Shown here: positions 40,755 to 50,101 of the stretch, in pieces | How the letters are laid out: each line of letters starts with the position of its first letter | Position numbering within the stretch: position 1 is the first letter of the stretch | NCBI GenBank assembly: GCA_016219005.1 | Contig: JACRCN010000073.1 | Location: 1-64,000, forward strand | Origin: Deltaproteobacteria bacterium | Lineage (GTDB): Bacteria > Desulfobacterota > Desulfobacteria > Desulfobacterales > SpSt-501 | Direction of reading: 5' to 3' | Length of the DNA: 64,000 bases | Program-made: the position numbers and the translations under genes | Notes under the pieces: generated by a model | Seen by the model: only the letters and a program-made list of their open reading frames with translations | Databases searched by the model: none | What the model was told of the DNA's origin: nothing

Positions 40755-41783
40755 TCAGGGGGCCTTGTCGTCGGGGTCATTTTCGAGCAGGCGGTTTTTG
40801 AGCCGCTCGATCTCCTTAGCGACGGCCTTTTCGATTGCCTGCCGGATGATCGTCTCGATGGTGCCGGCATACATGCGCGTGATCACCCGTTCCACGGCAG
40901 CGTCGATCTGATCTGCCGTCAGGGCATTTGCGGCGGGCAGCTGCGAAACGTCCGCGGTGCGGGATTGGCTCATCGCGGCGGCGTCCGGGACGGCCGTCAG
41001 GGAGGCGTCCGCGGCCGCGGACGGCCCTGCGGTTACGAGCGCGGCGTCCGCGACCGGCCTTCCCGACTGCACGAAGGCCTCGAACAGATCCGCGGCGGTG
41101 GTGTCGACGGCGGGGGCGTTCGAAAAGAGCCGGGCACCTGCCGGTTCGAGAGGCTTGACACCGGCCGGCCCGACCTGCGTCACTCCGCCGTGGTCAGGCG
41201 GTTTGTCGAGGTCGTCGAACCAGACGAGCTGGTTGTCGGTCTCATTGTCATCGAGGTTTAGAAGCTCCAGCGTTTCGTCGTCGTTCCCGCCGTCGGATTC
41301 ATCTTCAGCAGCCGGCGGAGTGTCTAAGATTTCCTCGGCCTCCAGGAACTGCTCGTCGAATTCCGAAATTTCAGTGATCGCATTGTCCGTCCTGCCCGCA
41401 GCGCCTGCAGGGACTTCGGCCGGGGCGGGCGCATCCTCCTCCAGGAGCCAATCCAGTTCCGGCTCCATTCCGCTGGGCAGGGGCTCTTTTGCGGCCGCCG
41501 GCGGGAGGGGGGCGGACCCTGGGCGCCCCGCGTCGTCCTCTTCAAAGTCAAACCCTTTGAGGTCATTCAAATCCGGCAGCTGCGGAAATGTGCGCAGATC
41601 CTCACCGGTTTTTCCTAGGCCGTTGCCGAAACTGCGTTCAAGGCCGAGGAGGTTTTTCTCCAGAGCGGAAAGATCGCCATCCGCCGGGCCTCCGGGAACC
41701 TCGTCGACCAGATCGATGACGGGTTCGTCATCCAGGGACTCGATCGGTGGTCGTTTGGGATCGCTCTTTCTGGCGTCGCTCAT
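40755..41783 (-). CDS. acidic, largely disordered protein with C-terminal helical oligomerisation-like motif
   Basis: A 342-residue protein rich in Asp, Glu, Ala and Pro (LDDEPVIDLVDEVPGG, DFEEDDAGRPGS, DESDGGNDDETLELLNLDD), with little predicted order. The last ~55 residues form a charged amphipathic helix pair (AAVERVITRMYAGTIETII, then QAIEKAVAKEIERLKNRLLE), a pattern seen at the ends of several deltaproteobacterial regulators and polar scaffold proteins. No family name is assigned. Start is ATG at 41783 after GGGAG. It is divergent from rsmE. A scaffold or adaptor role is only a guess. Confidence 0.65.
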   Translation of the reverse strand: MSDARKSDPKRPPIESLDDEPVIDLVDEVPGGPADGDLSALEKNLLGLERSFGNGLGKTGEDLRTFPQLPDLNDLKGFDFEEDDAGRPGSAPLPPAAAKEPLPSGMEPELDWLLEEDAPAPAEVPAGAAGRTDNAITEISEFDEQFLEAEEILDTPPAAEDESDGGNDDETLELLNLDDNETDNQLVWFDDLDKPPDHGGVTQVGPAGVKPLEPAGARLFSNAPAVDTTAADLFEAFVQSGRPVADAALVTAGPSAAADASLTAVPDAAAMSQSRTADVSQLPAANALTADQIDAAVERVITRMYAGTIETIIRQAIEKAVAKEIERLKNRLLENDPDDKAP

Positions 41784-41987
41784 AATTTCTCCCTTCGGCA
41801 GGCCGTGCCGGACAAGGCCCGCTAATTCTTGAAAAAATATCACGGAAACGCATAGCAGGTCAAGCTGCTTGACACGCCACGCCGGCCGGGGAGAGAAAAA
41901 GATTTACAGCGCCATGGGTTCTTGTATAGATGAACGTTGCGCACATTCTGCGAAGGTCTCCAATCCCTTTCAGCCCGGGAAGCCGCC

Positions 41988-42749
41988 ATGCGCCATTTTT
42001 TCATTGAACCATCCCATTTGGCGGGCCGTCGGGCCGCCCTCTTCGGCGCCGAGGCCCGGCACATCAAGAACGTGCTGCGCCTCAAGCCGGGCGATGCGGT
42101 CCGGCTTTTTGACGGCACCGGGGTCGAGTACGTCGGCGTGATCGACGCCATGCCGCCCGGGAAGGTCGAAGTGGCCGTCACCGGCAGCGAGCCGGCCGCG
42201 GGGCGCGCCCGCCTCCCTGTCAGCGTGGCCCAGGGGTTTCTGAAGGAAAAGAAAATGGACCGTCTCGTGCGCCAGCTCTCCGAGCTGGGCGCTGCCCGAT
42301 GGATGCCGTTTATCAGCGGCCGCTCGGTGGCCCGGCCCGAGGGCGGACGGGCGCAGGCCCGGCAGGAGCGGTGGCGCAAGATCGCCGTGGAAGCCCTCAA
42401 GCAGTGCCGGCGCGGGGACCTGATGCAGATCGATGCCATCGTGGGATTTGACCGGCTGATCGAACGCGCCCCTGCCTGCGACCTGCGGATCATTTTCTGG
42501 GAGCAGGCCGGCGAGCCGCTGACGGCACAGCGCTATGCCGGCAACCCCGCAGGCCCTGCCTCCGTCTTGATCGTGCTCGGTCCGGAAGGTGGTTTTGCGG
42601 AGGAGGAGGTCCGCACGGCCGAGGCGGCCGGCTTTATCAGCGCCGGTCTCGGCCCGCGGATCCTGCGGGCCGAGACCGCCGCCGTTGCGGCCTGCGCCAT
42701 CGTGCAGCACCTGTTCGGCGACCTCGGAGCCGGGGCAAAAAAATCTTGA
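41988..42749 (+). CDS. rsmE: 16S rRNA (uracil1498-N3)-methyltransferase RsmE
   Basis: A 253-residue SPOUT methyltransferase modifying U1498 of 16S rRNA. The N-terminal PUA-like part begins RHFFIEPSHLAGRRAAL with VLRLKPGDAVRLFDGTG. The knot has KEKKMDRLVRQLSELGAARW, then LIVLGPEGGFAEEEVRTAE and LGPRILRAETAAVAAC. Start is ATG at 41988; earlier codons in the frame lack similarity. tRNA-Phe follows 55 nt downstream. Confidence 0.94.
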   Translation: MRHFFIEPSHLAGRRAALFGAEARHIKNVLRLKPGDAVRLFDGTGVEYVGVIDAMPPGKVEVAVTGSEPAAGRARLPVSVAQGFLKEKKMDRLVRQLSELGAARWMPFISGRSVARPEGGRAQARQERWRKIAVEALKQCRRGDLMQIDAIVGFDRLIERAPACDLRIIFWEQAGEPLTAQRYAGNPAGPASVLIVLGPEGGFAEEEVRTAEAAGFISAGLGPRILRAETAAVAACAIVQHLFGDLGAGAKKS

Positions 42750-42804
42750 CAAAGATGAGGGGCTCGCATAAAAACAGCAGGCTTCAGTTAAGCATTCGAT
42801 GTGT

Positions 42805-42880
42805 GCCGAGGTAGCTCAGTCGGTAGAGCAGGGGACTGAAAATCCCCGTGTCGGCGGTTCAATTCCGTCCCTCGGCACCA
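42805..42880 (+). tRNA. tRNA-Phe (GAA anticodon), CCA encoded
   Basis: A 76-nt cloverleaf reads acceptor GCCGAGG/CCTCGGC, D arm GCTCAGTCGGTAGAGC, anticodon stem GGGGA/TCCCC with loop CTGAAAA (anticodon GAA), T arm GGCGG-TTCAATT-CCGTC, discriminator A and encoded CCA. All parts match a normal elongator tRNA-Phe. Confidence 0.97.
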
Positions 42881-42889
42881 TTAAAATAA

Positions 42890-42923
42890 AGGGGTTACGG
42901 TGTATGCCGTAGCCTCTTTTTTC
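42890..42923 (+). terminator. rho-independent terminator after tRNA-Phe
   Basis: GGTTACGG, loop TGTATG and CCGTAGCC form a stem followed by TCTTTTTTCTTTG, 10 nt after the tRNA 3' end. Confidence 0.8.
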
Positions 42924-43307
42924 TTTGTAATATTTTACCCCACGTTTGCCCCACAATATTTTAAAATCCAATTGTCGGGAATCCGGTCATTCCCGAGATC
43001 ATCCGAGGGGTTGAGTCCGGCACGCGCATGGGTACTCGGCCTACGTGAGCCTCCTGGACACCGAGGCGGGAGCGGCTCTATCTCACAACCAGGCAAGGCC
43101 TTAAGCATGGGAGGGGAAAATATTAGGCCACAATTGTAGGTCGAGTCATTTTTTGCTTGAAAGCGCAGCAACAAATATGCTTTTAATCCTCATGATAAAA
43201 TCCATAGTGTAGATGATGTTTCGCTTTTTTCGTTGGCTATGGCCTTTGGAAGTGGGCTTCACGTCCGGTTTGACTGGAGCTGAAATCGGTATTGGGAGAA
43301 GCACCGC
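42924..43307. other. gene-free interval downstream of tRNA-Phe
   Basis: No gene is supported. There is a short direct repeat AATATTTTA flanking CCCCACGTTTGCCCCAC (about 42928-42962). tRNA 3' ends are common integration sites, but no integrase, no copy of the tRNA end and no att-like duplication was found here. Confidence 0.5.
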
Positions 43308-43679
43308 ATGGTATTCAAATCGGCCGACCAGAAGCGGGAACGGCGCGATCGGTTCCAAGCCGGCAACGGCGGCGGCTACTGCACCCACGCGCTGGCGCCC
43401 ACGGAGCAACTCCCCGGGACCCGCTTTCACCAGGCCTCGCGGGTGGAACTGGACCCCGGAGCGGTCATCGGGGAGCACCTGCACGCGGGCAACGAGGAAA
43501 TCTACTGGATCCTGTCCGGATCCGGGCTCTTTATCGAGAACGGCATCGAAACGGCGGCGGTCGCGGGCGACCTGCTGCTGACCCGGCAGGGGCATCGACA
43601 CGGCCTGCGCAACACCGGCAGCGAACCGCTTGTTTTCCTCGCGGTCGTGGCGGGCGACCCGCAAATCCCCCCGGGATAG
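43308..43679 (+). CDS. single-domain cupin protein
   Basis: A 123-residue cupin. Motif 1 is PGAVIGEHLHAGNEEIYWIL with the His-x-His...Glu metal ligands, and motif 2 is GDLLLTRQGHRHGLRNTG with the last His. The fold is a small beta-barrel binding a divalent metal; catalysis or ligand sensing are both possible. It lies 36 nt upstream of the TRAP solute-binding gene on the same strand, so it may act on the transported compound (inference). Confidence 0.85.
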   Translation: MVFKSADQKRERRDRFQAGNGGGYCTHALAPTEQLPGTRFHQASRVELDPGAVIGEHLHAGNEEIYWILSGSGLFIENGIETAAVAGDLLLTRQGHRHGLRNTGSEPLVFLAVVAGDPQIPPG

Positions 43680-43715
43680 AACGCAACCCAAACCCCATGA
43701 CAGGAGGTGTTTCGC

Positions 43716-44693
43716 ATGAAGCGTTCCATCAGTTTAGCGTCGGTATTCGTGATGATCACCCTTCTTCTCACCTGGAGCGCGTCGGCGGAGACCGTGATCA
43801 AGATCGGCAACGTGCTCACCCCGGACCACGTCTGGAACACCTGCCTGAACGGATTTGCCGACGACGTCAAAACGGCCACCGGCGGGCGGGTCGCCATCAA
43901 GGTCTACCCCAGCAGTCAGCTGGGGAATGAAAAAGATCTCATTGAGGGCATGACCCTGCAGACGGTCGACGGGGGGCTCATCGGCGGGGGGTCGTTCCAG
44001 TCGATCGAGCCCAAGTTCGGGATCGAGGCGCTCCCGTACGCCTTCCCGACCCACGAGGCAGCCTACAAAGCCCTCGATGGCGAGCTGGGCGACAAGCTGC
44101 TGAAGATCCTGGCTGGGAAGGGGGTCGTCGGCCTCGCATGGTGGGAGAATGGGTTCCGCCACATCACCAACAACAAGCGTCCGGTTGTAGGGCCTGCCGA
44201 CCTCGTGGGTCTGAAGATCCGGGTCACCCCGGACAAGATGCGCCTCGACACGTTCAAGACCCTCGGCGCGTCCCCCATGCCGATCAACTTCGGGGAGCTC
44301 TATACGGCCCTGCAGCAGGGCGTGGTCGACGGACAGGAGAACCCGTTTGCGATCATCTTCTCGAGCGCCTTCTACGAGGTCCAGCAATACCTTTCACTGA
44401 GCGGTCACGTCTGGGGGTCGGCGTTGCTGTGCGTGAACAGCTCGCTCTGGAAGCGCATTTCCCCCGAGGACCAGGCGGCCGTCATGAAGCTCGCCGCCAA
44501 GTGGCGCGACGAGGAACGCCGGCTCACCATCGCGCAGGAGAACGATTTTCTCGAGAAGCTGAAGGCCAAGGGCATGAAGGTCAACGAGGTCGACAAGACC
44601 GCCTTCAAGAACGCCGTCAAGGGCGTCTGGGCCGAGTACGAAGGCGTCTTCGGGAAGGACATGCTCGAGCTGGTCGAGAAAGCCGGGAAGTAG
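43716..44693 (+). CDS. TRAP transporter solute-binding protein (DctP family)
   Basis: A 325-residue periplasmic receptor. The signal peptide is KRSISLASVFVMITLLL ending WSASA. Family motifs: IKIGNVLTPDHVWNTCLNGF, SSQLGNEKDLIEGMTLQ, GLAWWENGFRHITNNKRPV, LKIRVTPDKMRLDTFKTLGA and YTALQQGVVDGQENPFAII with the Arg and Asn/Gln ligands for carboxylates. Start ATG at 43716 follows GGAGGTG. First of three TRAP genes. The substrate is probably an organic acid; its identity cannot be read from sequence. Confidence 0.94.
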   Translation: MKRSISLASVFVMITLLLTWSASAETVIKIGNVLTPDHVWNTCLNGFADDVKTATGGRVAIKVYPSSQLGNEKDLIEGMTLQTVDGGLIGGGSFQSIEPKFGIEALPYAFPTHEAAYKALDGELGDKLLKILAGKGVVGLAWWENGFRHITNNKRPVVGPADLVGLKIRVTPDKMRLDTFKTLGASPMPINFGELYTALQQGVVDGQENPFAIIFSSAFYEVQQYLSLSGHVWGSALLCVNSSLWKRISPEDQAAVMKLAAKWRDEERRLTIAQENDFLEKLKAKGMKVNEVDKTAFKNAVKGVWAEYEGVFGKDMLELVEKAGK

Positions 44694-44698
44694 ATGCC

Positions 44699-45175
44699 AT
44701 GACCGCACGCAAAACGGACCTGCTCGGACGGGTGCTGTCCCCCTTCGACATCCTGCTGACGGCCGCGGTCGTGGTGATCACGCTCGAGGTGCTGGTGGAA
44801 GTCGCCTTCCGCTACGTGCTGCAGAAGCCGCTCGCCTGGGGGGCGGAGGTCTCGCAGACGCTCCTGGTGTGGATCACCTTCATCGGCGCTGCGTTGGCGC
44901 TGTACCGTGGGGAGCACATGGTCATCAACATAGTGGTGAACAAGCTCCCCGGGCCGGCGCTGCGCCGGGCGGTCCTGGTCCTGGCGCACCTGACCGTGCT
45001 CGCGTTTGTCATGCTTGGGTTCTGGGCCGGGTGGCTCGTGGTGGAGCGGACCTGGAGCATGCGAACCACCACGCTGCAGATCCCGGCCGGGGTCCTCTAC
45101 CTGGCCTTCCCGTTCGGCTGCCTGTTGATGATCATCGTTGCGCTGCGCGATCTCGTGCGGTTCCGGAAGGAGTGA
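44699..45175 (+). CDS. TRAP transporter small permease (DctQ family)
   Basis: A 158-residue membrane subunit with four hydrophobic spans (FDILLTAAVVVITLEVLVEV, TLLVWITFIGAALALY, VLVLAHLTVLAFVMLGFWA, AFPFGCLLMIIVALRD). The family segment AWGAEVSQTLLVW is present. Start ATG at 44699 follows the DctP stop by 5 nt with GGGAAG as ribosome site. It bridges the receptor and large permease. Confidence 0.9.
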   Translation: MTARKTDLLGRVLSPFDILLTAAVVVITLEVLVEVAFRYVLQKPLAWGAEVSQTLLVWITFIGAALALYRGEHMVINIVVNKLPGPALRRAVLVLAHLTVLAFVMLGFWAGWLVVERTWSMRTTTLQIPAGVLYLAFPFGCLLMIIVALRDLVRFRKE

Positions 45176-45182
45176 GCACCCG

Positions 45183-46454
45183 ATGTTAACTCTGCTGGGG
45201 GTCATGGCGATCGCCATCGCCCTGGGGATCCCGATCGCCTTTTCGATCGCGATCTCCGGGGTCTTCTATCTGCTCTTTCAATCCAGCGTCCCCGTCCTGG
45301 TTCTCGCCCAGCGCATGGTGGTGGGGGTCGACTCTTTCACGCTCCTGGCCATCCCGCTCTTCCTCCTGGCGGGGGCGGTCATGGCCGAGGGGGGCATCAC
45401 GCCGCGCATCACGCGGTTCGCGGCGACCCTGGTGGGGCACATCCCGGGCGGCATGGCCATGGTCATGGTCATGTCGTGCATGCTCTTCGGGGCCATCTCC
45501 GGGTCGGGGGTGGCCGATGTCGCCGCCATCGGGTCGATCATGCTTCCGGCCATGAAGGAACAGGGCTATCGCCCGCCCTTCAGCGCGGCCCTTTTGGGGT
45601 GTGCCGGGTCGCTCGGCACGATCATCCCGCCCAGCATCGTCATGGTGGTGCTCGGGGTCAGCATGGGGGTCTCGATCGGCAAGCTCTTCCTGGGGGGCAT
45701 CATCCCCGGCATCATCGCAGGCGGGGCTCTGATGGCGATTTCCTACATTTTTGCCGTGCGCAACAACTACCCGCGAATGCCTAGGGCCACCTGGTCGGAT
45801 GTGGCGCAGGCGTTCAAGGGTGCGATCCTGCCGCTCCTCACGCCGGCCATCATCATCGGCGGGATCGTGCAGGGGATCTTCACCGCGACCGAGGCCGGTG
45901 CCGTGGCGGCCCTCTACGCCTTTATGCTGTCAATGTTCGTGTACCGCAAGGTCACCTGGAAGCGGTTTTTCGAGATCTGCCTGCAGGTGGGGCGGACGAG
46001 CGCCGTGGTGCTGTTCATCATCGCCGCGGCGAGCCTCTTCGGCTGGGTGCTCACGGCGGAAGACATGCCCCAAAAGGTGGCGGCGGCGCTCCTCAGCATC
46101 TCGAGCAACTACTGGGTCATCCTGATCCTCTTCAACCTCCTCCTGCTGGTCCTCGGGCTTTTCATGGAGACCATCGCCATCATCATCATCCTGGTCCCCA
46201 TTTTCTTTCCGATCATGCAGAAGATGGGGGTGGACCCGATCCACTTCGGAGTGATGATCTGCGTCAACTTGGCGGTGGGCGCGAACACGCCGCCGCTGGG
46301 CGTAGACTTGATTACGGCCTGCAAGGTTGCGGGCATCCCTTACGAGGACTCATTCGACTACATTGTGCCGTTTGTCGGGGCGATGATTGTCGCCCTATCT
46401 CTGATCATCGCCATCCCCGAGTTGGTTACGTTCATCCCCAACCTGTCGCGCTGA
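45183..46454 (+). CDS. TRAP transporter large permease (DctM family)
   Basis: A 423-residue permease with about 12 membrane spans that couples solute uptake to a Na+ or H+ gradient. Family landmarks: FLLAGAVMAEGGITPRI, GAISGSGVADVAAIGSIMLP, GSLGTIIPPSIVMVVLGV, TEAGAVAALYAF, VLGLFMETIAIIIILVPIFF and VNLAVGANTPPLGVDL. Start ATG at 45183 is 7 nt after dctQ, with AAGGAG across the junction. It completes a cupin-P-Q-M operon. Confidence 0.94.
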   Translation: MLTLLGVMAIAIALGIPIAFSIAISGVFYLLFQSSVPVLVLAQRMVVGVDSFTLLAIPLFLLAGAVMAEGGITPRITRFAATLVGHIPGGMAMVMVMSCMLFGAISGSGVADVAAIGSIMLPAMKEQGYRPPFSAALLGCAGSLGTIIPPSIVMVVLGVSMGVSIGKLFLGGIIPGIIAGGALMAISYIFAVRNNYPRMPRATWSDVAQAFKGAILPLLTPAIIIGGIVQGIFTATEAGAVAALYAFMLSMFVYRKVTWKRFFEICLQVGRTSAVVLFIIAAASLFGWVLTAEDMPQKVAAALLSISSNYWVILILFNLLLLVLGLFMETIAIIIILVPIFFPIMQKMGVDPIHFGVMICVNLAVGANTPPLGVDLITACKVAGIPYEDSFDYIVPFVGAMIVALSLIIAIPELVTFIPNLSR

Positions 46455-46729
46455 ACGGCCCCGGAACTTCGGCCGGCGCACGAGCGCAGCACCGAAGGCA
46501 CGCAGCGCCGCGTCGGCGTGCAAGCGGTTGGGCTGCCACTTGTTTGGAAAACTCCCGCAAAAGCCAACTACTTTATCTCTTGCCCAAGATAATAGCAGAA
46601 ATCCATCAACCCTGGTGAATGCTTACAGTGGGTTAACACAACCGCCACTTCACTGCGATGTTGCGTTGCATGATTCACTTGATGCAACATCAACTGCCAC
46701 AACGGAAATGCCTGGGGTTGCCCTGCCTT

Positions 46730-49700
46730 TTATTTCCCTTGCAGCGCCAAAGCCTTTTGGAGGTTGTCGCGCGCCGGTGCAAAACCGGGTTCAATTTCAA
46801 GCGCCGTTTTGAAGTGGGCGATACCCTCTTCGATCCTGCCTTTGCGCATCAGCGCCATGCCGATGTTGGTGTGGACCTCGGCATCGTAGGGCTGAATCCG
46901 GAGCGCTTCGAAAAACTTCCGGATGGCCTCGTCGAAACGCCCCTGCATGGCAAAAAGAACGCCAAGGTCGTTTTGGGCTTTCATGAATTGAGGCCTGAGC
47001 CGCACCGATTCCTCCAAGTGCCGGATGGCCTCGCTCGTCCGACCCGTGTTGGCCAGGACAAGACCCAGTTGGTGATGGGCCTCGGCGTAGTCGGCTTTCA
47101 ACGCGACCGCGTTCCTGAAATGCTGTTGCGCTTCGGCCGAGCGCCCCAATCGCGCGAGCGCGTAACCCAGGTTGAAGCAGGCCTTGGAATCACCGGGATC
47201 CAATTGGAATGCACGATTGAAGTAACCGATCGCTTCCTCCGGGTGCCCCTGCTGTGCCAGTGCAAGCCCGAGTTGGGTGTGTATGGTTGGAGAAAGCGGG
47301 TCCGCCGACACGGCCTCCTTGTAACGCGCGATGGCCTTGGCCGGCTGCCCTTGCATGGCGTAGAGACCGGCGAGATAGGACAGGGATGCGGCCCGGTTGG
47401 GTAAGCGGTCCATTTGGTTTTCGAGACGGTCGGTCTGGATCGACAGGCAGCGTTGCCGGAGATCACCGTCGCGGAGCACTGCGTAGTCCAGTTCATTTTC
47501 AGCGCAATAGCCCTCCATCAGCTCAACAAAACGCCTCTTTTGCGACTCCCCGGCGCGTGCAAGGTCGACCATGTTTCCGAAGGGGCTATAAACTGAGAGG
47601 GCGAAAGCGGCGAAATCGACCTGCGCATCCACATCCGCCTCAAGCTGGCGAACGATGTTCCGAGTCTCGGCTGAAAGATCCCCGGGGTTTTTGGATTGGA
47701 TCCTGTCATAGATCTGCGCAGTCCTTTGGTACATGAGCCGGGGAGCGATAAATTCGAGCTGCGGATGCCGGTCGGTGTGGACATCGCCCGGTCCGAATAA
47801 GGCGGGCAGGTTTTCGGATACCACGAGCCTGGTCAGCACCTGGGGATGGTTGAGCACTACGTTCCGCGACGGCACTTGAATTGCTTTAGCACCCCGCAGT
47901 TCGCAGCGCTCTCTGCCCTTGAACCCCACAAGCATGTAATCGCCCTCCGGCCGCGCCAGGCTCATCATGACCAGCAGGCCGTCGGGAAACACCTCCGCAA
48001 AGCTTCGGCCTATCATGGCAAACGCGCCCCAGTCCATCTGGTAGGCGTGGATCCATTGGGCGAACACACCGTCATCCCTCAACCGGTCCCTCGCCAGCGC
48101 GAAGAAGTCGCGGGTGAAGAGTGTCGCGAGCCCCTCCATCCATGGATTGGAAGGCTCGGATATGATCACGTCGTAGGTTTGTCGGGCAAGCTGCAGGTGC
48201 GCGCGTGCGTCCTGAAGTATGAGGCGGGTCCGGGTGTCGGTCAGCACCTGGCTGTTCCACGGGTTGAAAAAACGGCTGGCGTCGACGACCTGCTGGTTGA
48301 TTTCAAGCACATCCATCGCGGCCACAGGGTAATGGAGCACTTCACCCGCGGTGATGCCGCTGGCCAGGCCGATAACCATTACCGACTTGGGATTCCTGTG
48401 GCATAACATCGGGAAATGAGCCAGCAGGGTCTGCGTTTCCATGTCCTGGCGGGATGACGCGTCCGTTTTCCCGCTGTTGGCCATGGCCAGGTTGGTGTTG
48501 CCCAGTGCATCCGTGTACTTCACCACGCTGGTAAACCCGCCGATGCCGTCCCCGTAATAGACGAGTTCGCCTTTCTCGGCCTTTTCCATCTCCCGGGTTC
48601 CCTGAAAAAGCGCTTCTATCCACCCGGATCGGGTCAAGACAGGACGGATGTCTTCGAGGTCATGGTACTTGCCGATGGAAAGTTGGCGGTGGCTCCAGGA
48701 TGGGAAAAGCAAACATAGGGTCAGCCCGGCCACGGCCGCAGCCGCCATGAAGGCCTGCAGTCGTAAATCCCGTGGTTTTTGGCTGAACATGAGGGCGGCG
48801 ATCGCCACGGACGTCGAAAGCTGCAGGCCGGCAGCGACTTTCAGCGCCGCTTCCTTGCCGAGAAGGGGGATGAGCACGAAGCCCGCCACAAAGGGCCCCA
48901 GCAGCGCTCCGATGGTGTTGACCATGTAGGCGAAGCCGATGGAGCGCCCCACGTGCGCCATCGAACGGGTGTAAATCTTGCTGACCAGCGGAAAGCTCGC
49001 TCCGAAGCAGAGGGTCGGGAGAATCATGAGCACGAAGAGAGCTCCCGCTTTCACCACGTTCAGGAAACCGAACTGATCTTTGAAGGTGAAGATCAATTTG
49101 GCGAAAAACAACTGGCTGTCCCCGAGGATCTGGCTGACCCCAAGCAACAGCAGGGCCGCAGCCGCCTGGGTGGCCAGCAGCAGCGCAAGGCAGTTGCGGA
49201 CGCGGTCGGCGAGCCAACCGAACAGGAGGCTGCCCAGGGCTATCCCCGTGATGAACGTCACCAGTACTATGGTGAAGGAATAGGTGGTCGGCCCCACGAT
49301 CAAGGCCAGCAGCTTTGTCCAGATGACCTCGCAGGCCATGGCGCAGAAACCGGAAACGGCGAAGATGACCAATCCGGCTAACCGTTCAGCGGGACTGGCG
49401 GGCGATTCAACGCTGATGGCCGGATGCCGCGGCTTGCGCCTTTTCGCTGCCCTGACTCCTTCGGGGATCTGCGTCTTGAAACCGACCAGCAGACACGCCA
49501 GCCCGATCACACTGTTTGTTGCCACCGCAAACGCCATGGTCCCCGGAACACCCCACCACTGGACCAGCCAGAAGCCGCAAATTAAAGATCCTGCTGCAGC
49601 GCCGATGGTGTTCAAGCCATACAGCCGGCCGGCATGGGCGCCCACTTTCGCCATGCGCTCGACATAGAAACGGCACAGGATCGGCAGTGTCGCGCCCATG

Positions 49701-50101
49701 CATACCACCGGGACGCACAAGATAACGGCGCACAGGAAAAACGTGAGCAGGTTGTAGGTCAGAAAATGAGCATACAGGTTGTTGTAAATAAGAGACTGAA
49801 GCGGCTTAAATGCCGACAACAAGACCGGGATCAGGCCGGCGTAGATGCCGATGACGAGTTCCAGGATCCCGTAAAGCTTGATCAGGGTCGCTGGTGTTTC
49901 GATTCTGTCGATATGACGGCCGGCAAGATAACTGCCTAACCCCAAGCCGCCCATGAAAACCGTCAGAATGATGCTGACCGAAAAGGGAGCCCCGCCGATA
50001 ATCTCAACTAACATGCGCGTCCAAAGGATTTCATAGACGAGGCCGCTCATGCCGGAGAGGAAAAAGCAGACCAGGATAAACGTGCGAGCCGAAATGGGCA
50101 T
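46730..50101 (-). CDS. fused membrane transporter-like / spermidine-synthase-like / TPR protein
   Basis: A 1123-residue three-part protein. Residues ~1-470 hold two blocks of membrane helices of the 'fused MFS/spermidine synthase' type (GMSGLVYEILWTRMLVEIIG, repeated as GFCAMACEVIWTKLLALIVG). Residues ~475-740 are a SpeE-like methyltransferase-fold domain (VMVIGLASGITAGEVL, MDVLEINQQVVDASRFF, DVIISEPSNPWMEGLATL). Residues ~900-1120 are tandem TPRs (YLAGLYAMQGQPAKAIARYK, GLALAQQGHPEEAIGYFNRA, and more). The polyamine-synthase label is formal; residues for decarboxy-SAM use were not verified. Start is ATG at 50101; the frame runs 59 codons further up. Confidence 0.85.
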   Translation of the reverse strand: MPISARTFILVCFFLSGMSGLVYEILWTRMLVEIIGGAPFSVSIILTVFMGGLGLGSYLAGRHIDRIETPATLIKLYGILELVIGIYAGLIPVLLSAFKPLQSLIYNNLYAHFLTYNLLTFFLCAVILCVPVVCMGATLPILCRFYVERMAKVGAHAGRLYGLNTIGAAAGSLICGFWLVQWWGVPGTMAFAVATNSVIGLACLLVGFKTQIPEGVRAAKRRKPRHPAISVESPASPAERLAGLVIFAVSGFCAMACEVIWTKLLALIVGPTTYSFTIVLVTFITGIALGSLLFGWLADRVRNCLALLLATQAAAALLLLGVSQILGDSQLFFAKLIFTFKDQFGFLNVVKAGALFVLMILPTLCFGASFPLVSKIYTRSMAHVGRSIGFAYMVNTIGALLGPFVAGFVLIPLLGKEAALKVAAGLQLSTSVAIAALMFSQKPRDLRLQAFMAAAAVAGLTLCLLFPSWSHRQLSIGKYHDLEDIRPVLTRSGWIEALFQGTREMEKAEKGELVYYGDGIGGFTSVVKYTDALGNTNLAMANSGKTDASSRQDMETQTLLAHFPMLCHRNPKSVMVIGLASGITAGEVLHYPVAAMDVLEINQQVVDASRFFNPWNSQVLTDTRTRLILQDARAHLQLARQTYDVIISEPSNPWMEGLATLFTRDFFALARDRLRDDGVFAQWIHAYQMDWGAFAMIGRSFAEVFPDGLLVMMSLARPEGDYMLVGFKGRERCELRGAKAIQVPSRNVVLNHPQVLTRLVVSENLPALFGPGDVHTDRHPQLEFIAPRLMYQRTAQIYDRIQSKNPGDLSAETRNIVRQLEADVDAQVDFAAFALSVYSPFGNMVDLARAGESQKRRFVELMEGYCAENELDYAVLRDGDLRQRCLSIQTDRLENQMDRLPNRAASLSYLAGLYAMQGQPAKAIARYKEAVSADPLSPTIHTQLGLALAQQGHPEEAIGYFNRAFQLDPGDSKACFNLGYALARLGRSAEAQQHFRNAVALKADYAEAHHQLGLVLANTGRTSEAIRHLEESVRLRPQFMKAQNDLGVLFAMQGRFDEAIRKFFEALRIQPYDAEVHTNIGMALMRKGRIEEGIAHFKTALEIEPGFAPARDNLQKALALQGK

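Noticed and set aside
42805-43307. tRNA-Phe as a prophage or island attachment site
   Set aside because: No integrase gene or duplicated tRNA 3' end was found downstream; only a short AATATTTTA direct repeat is present.
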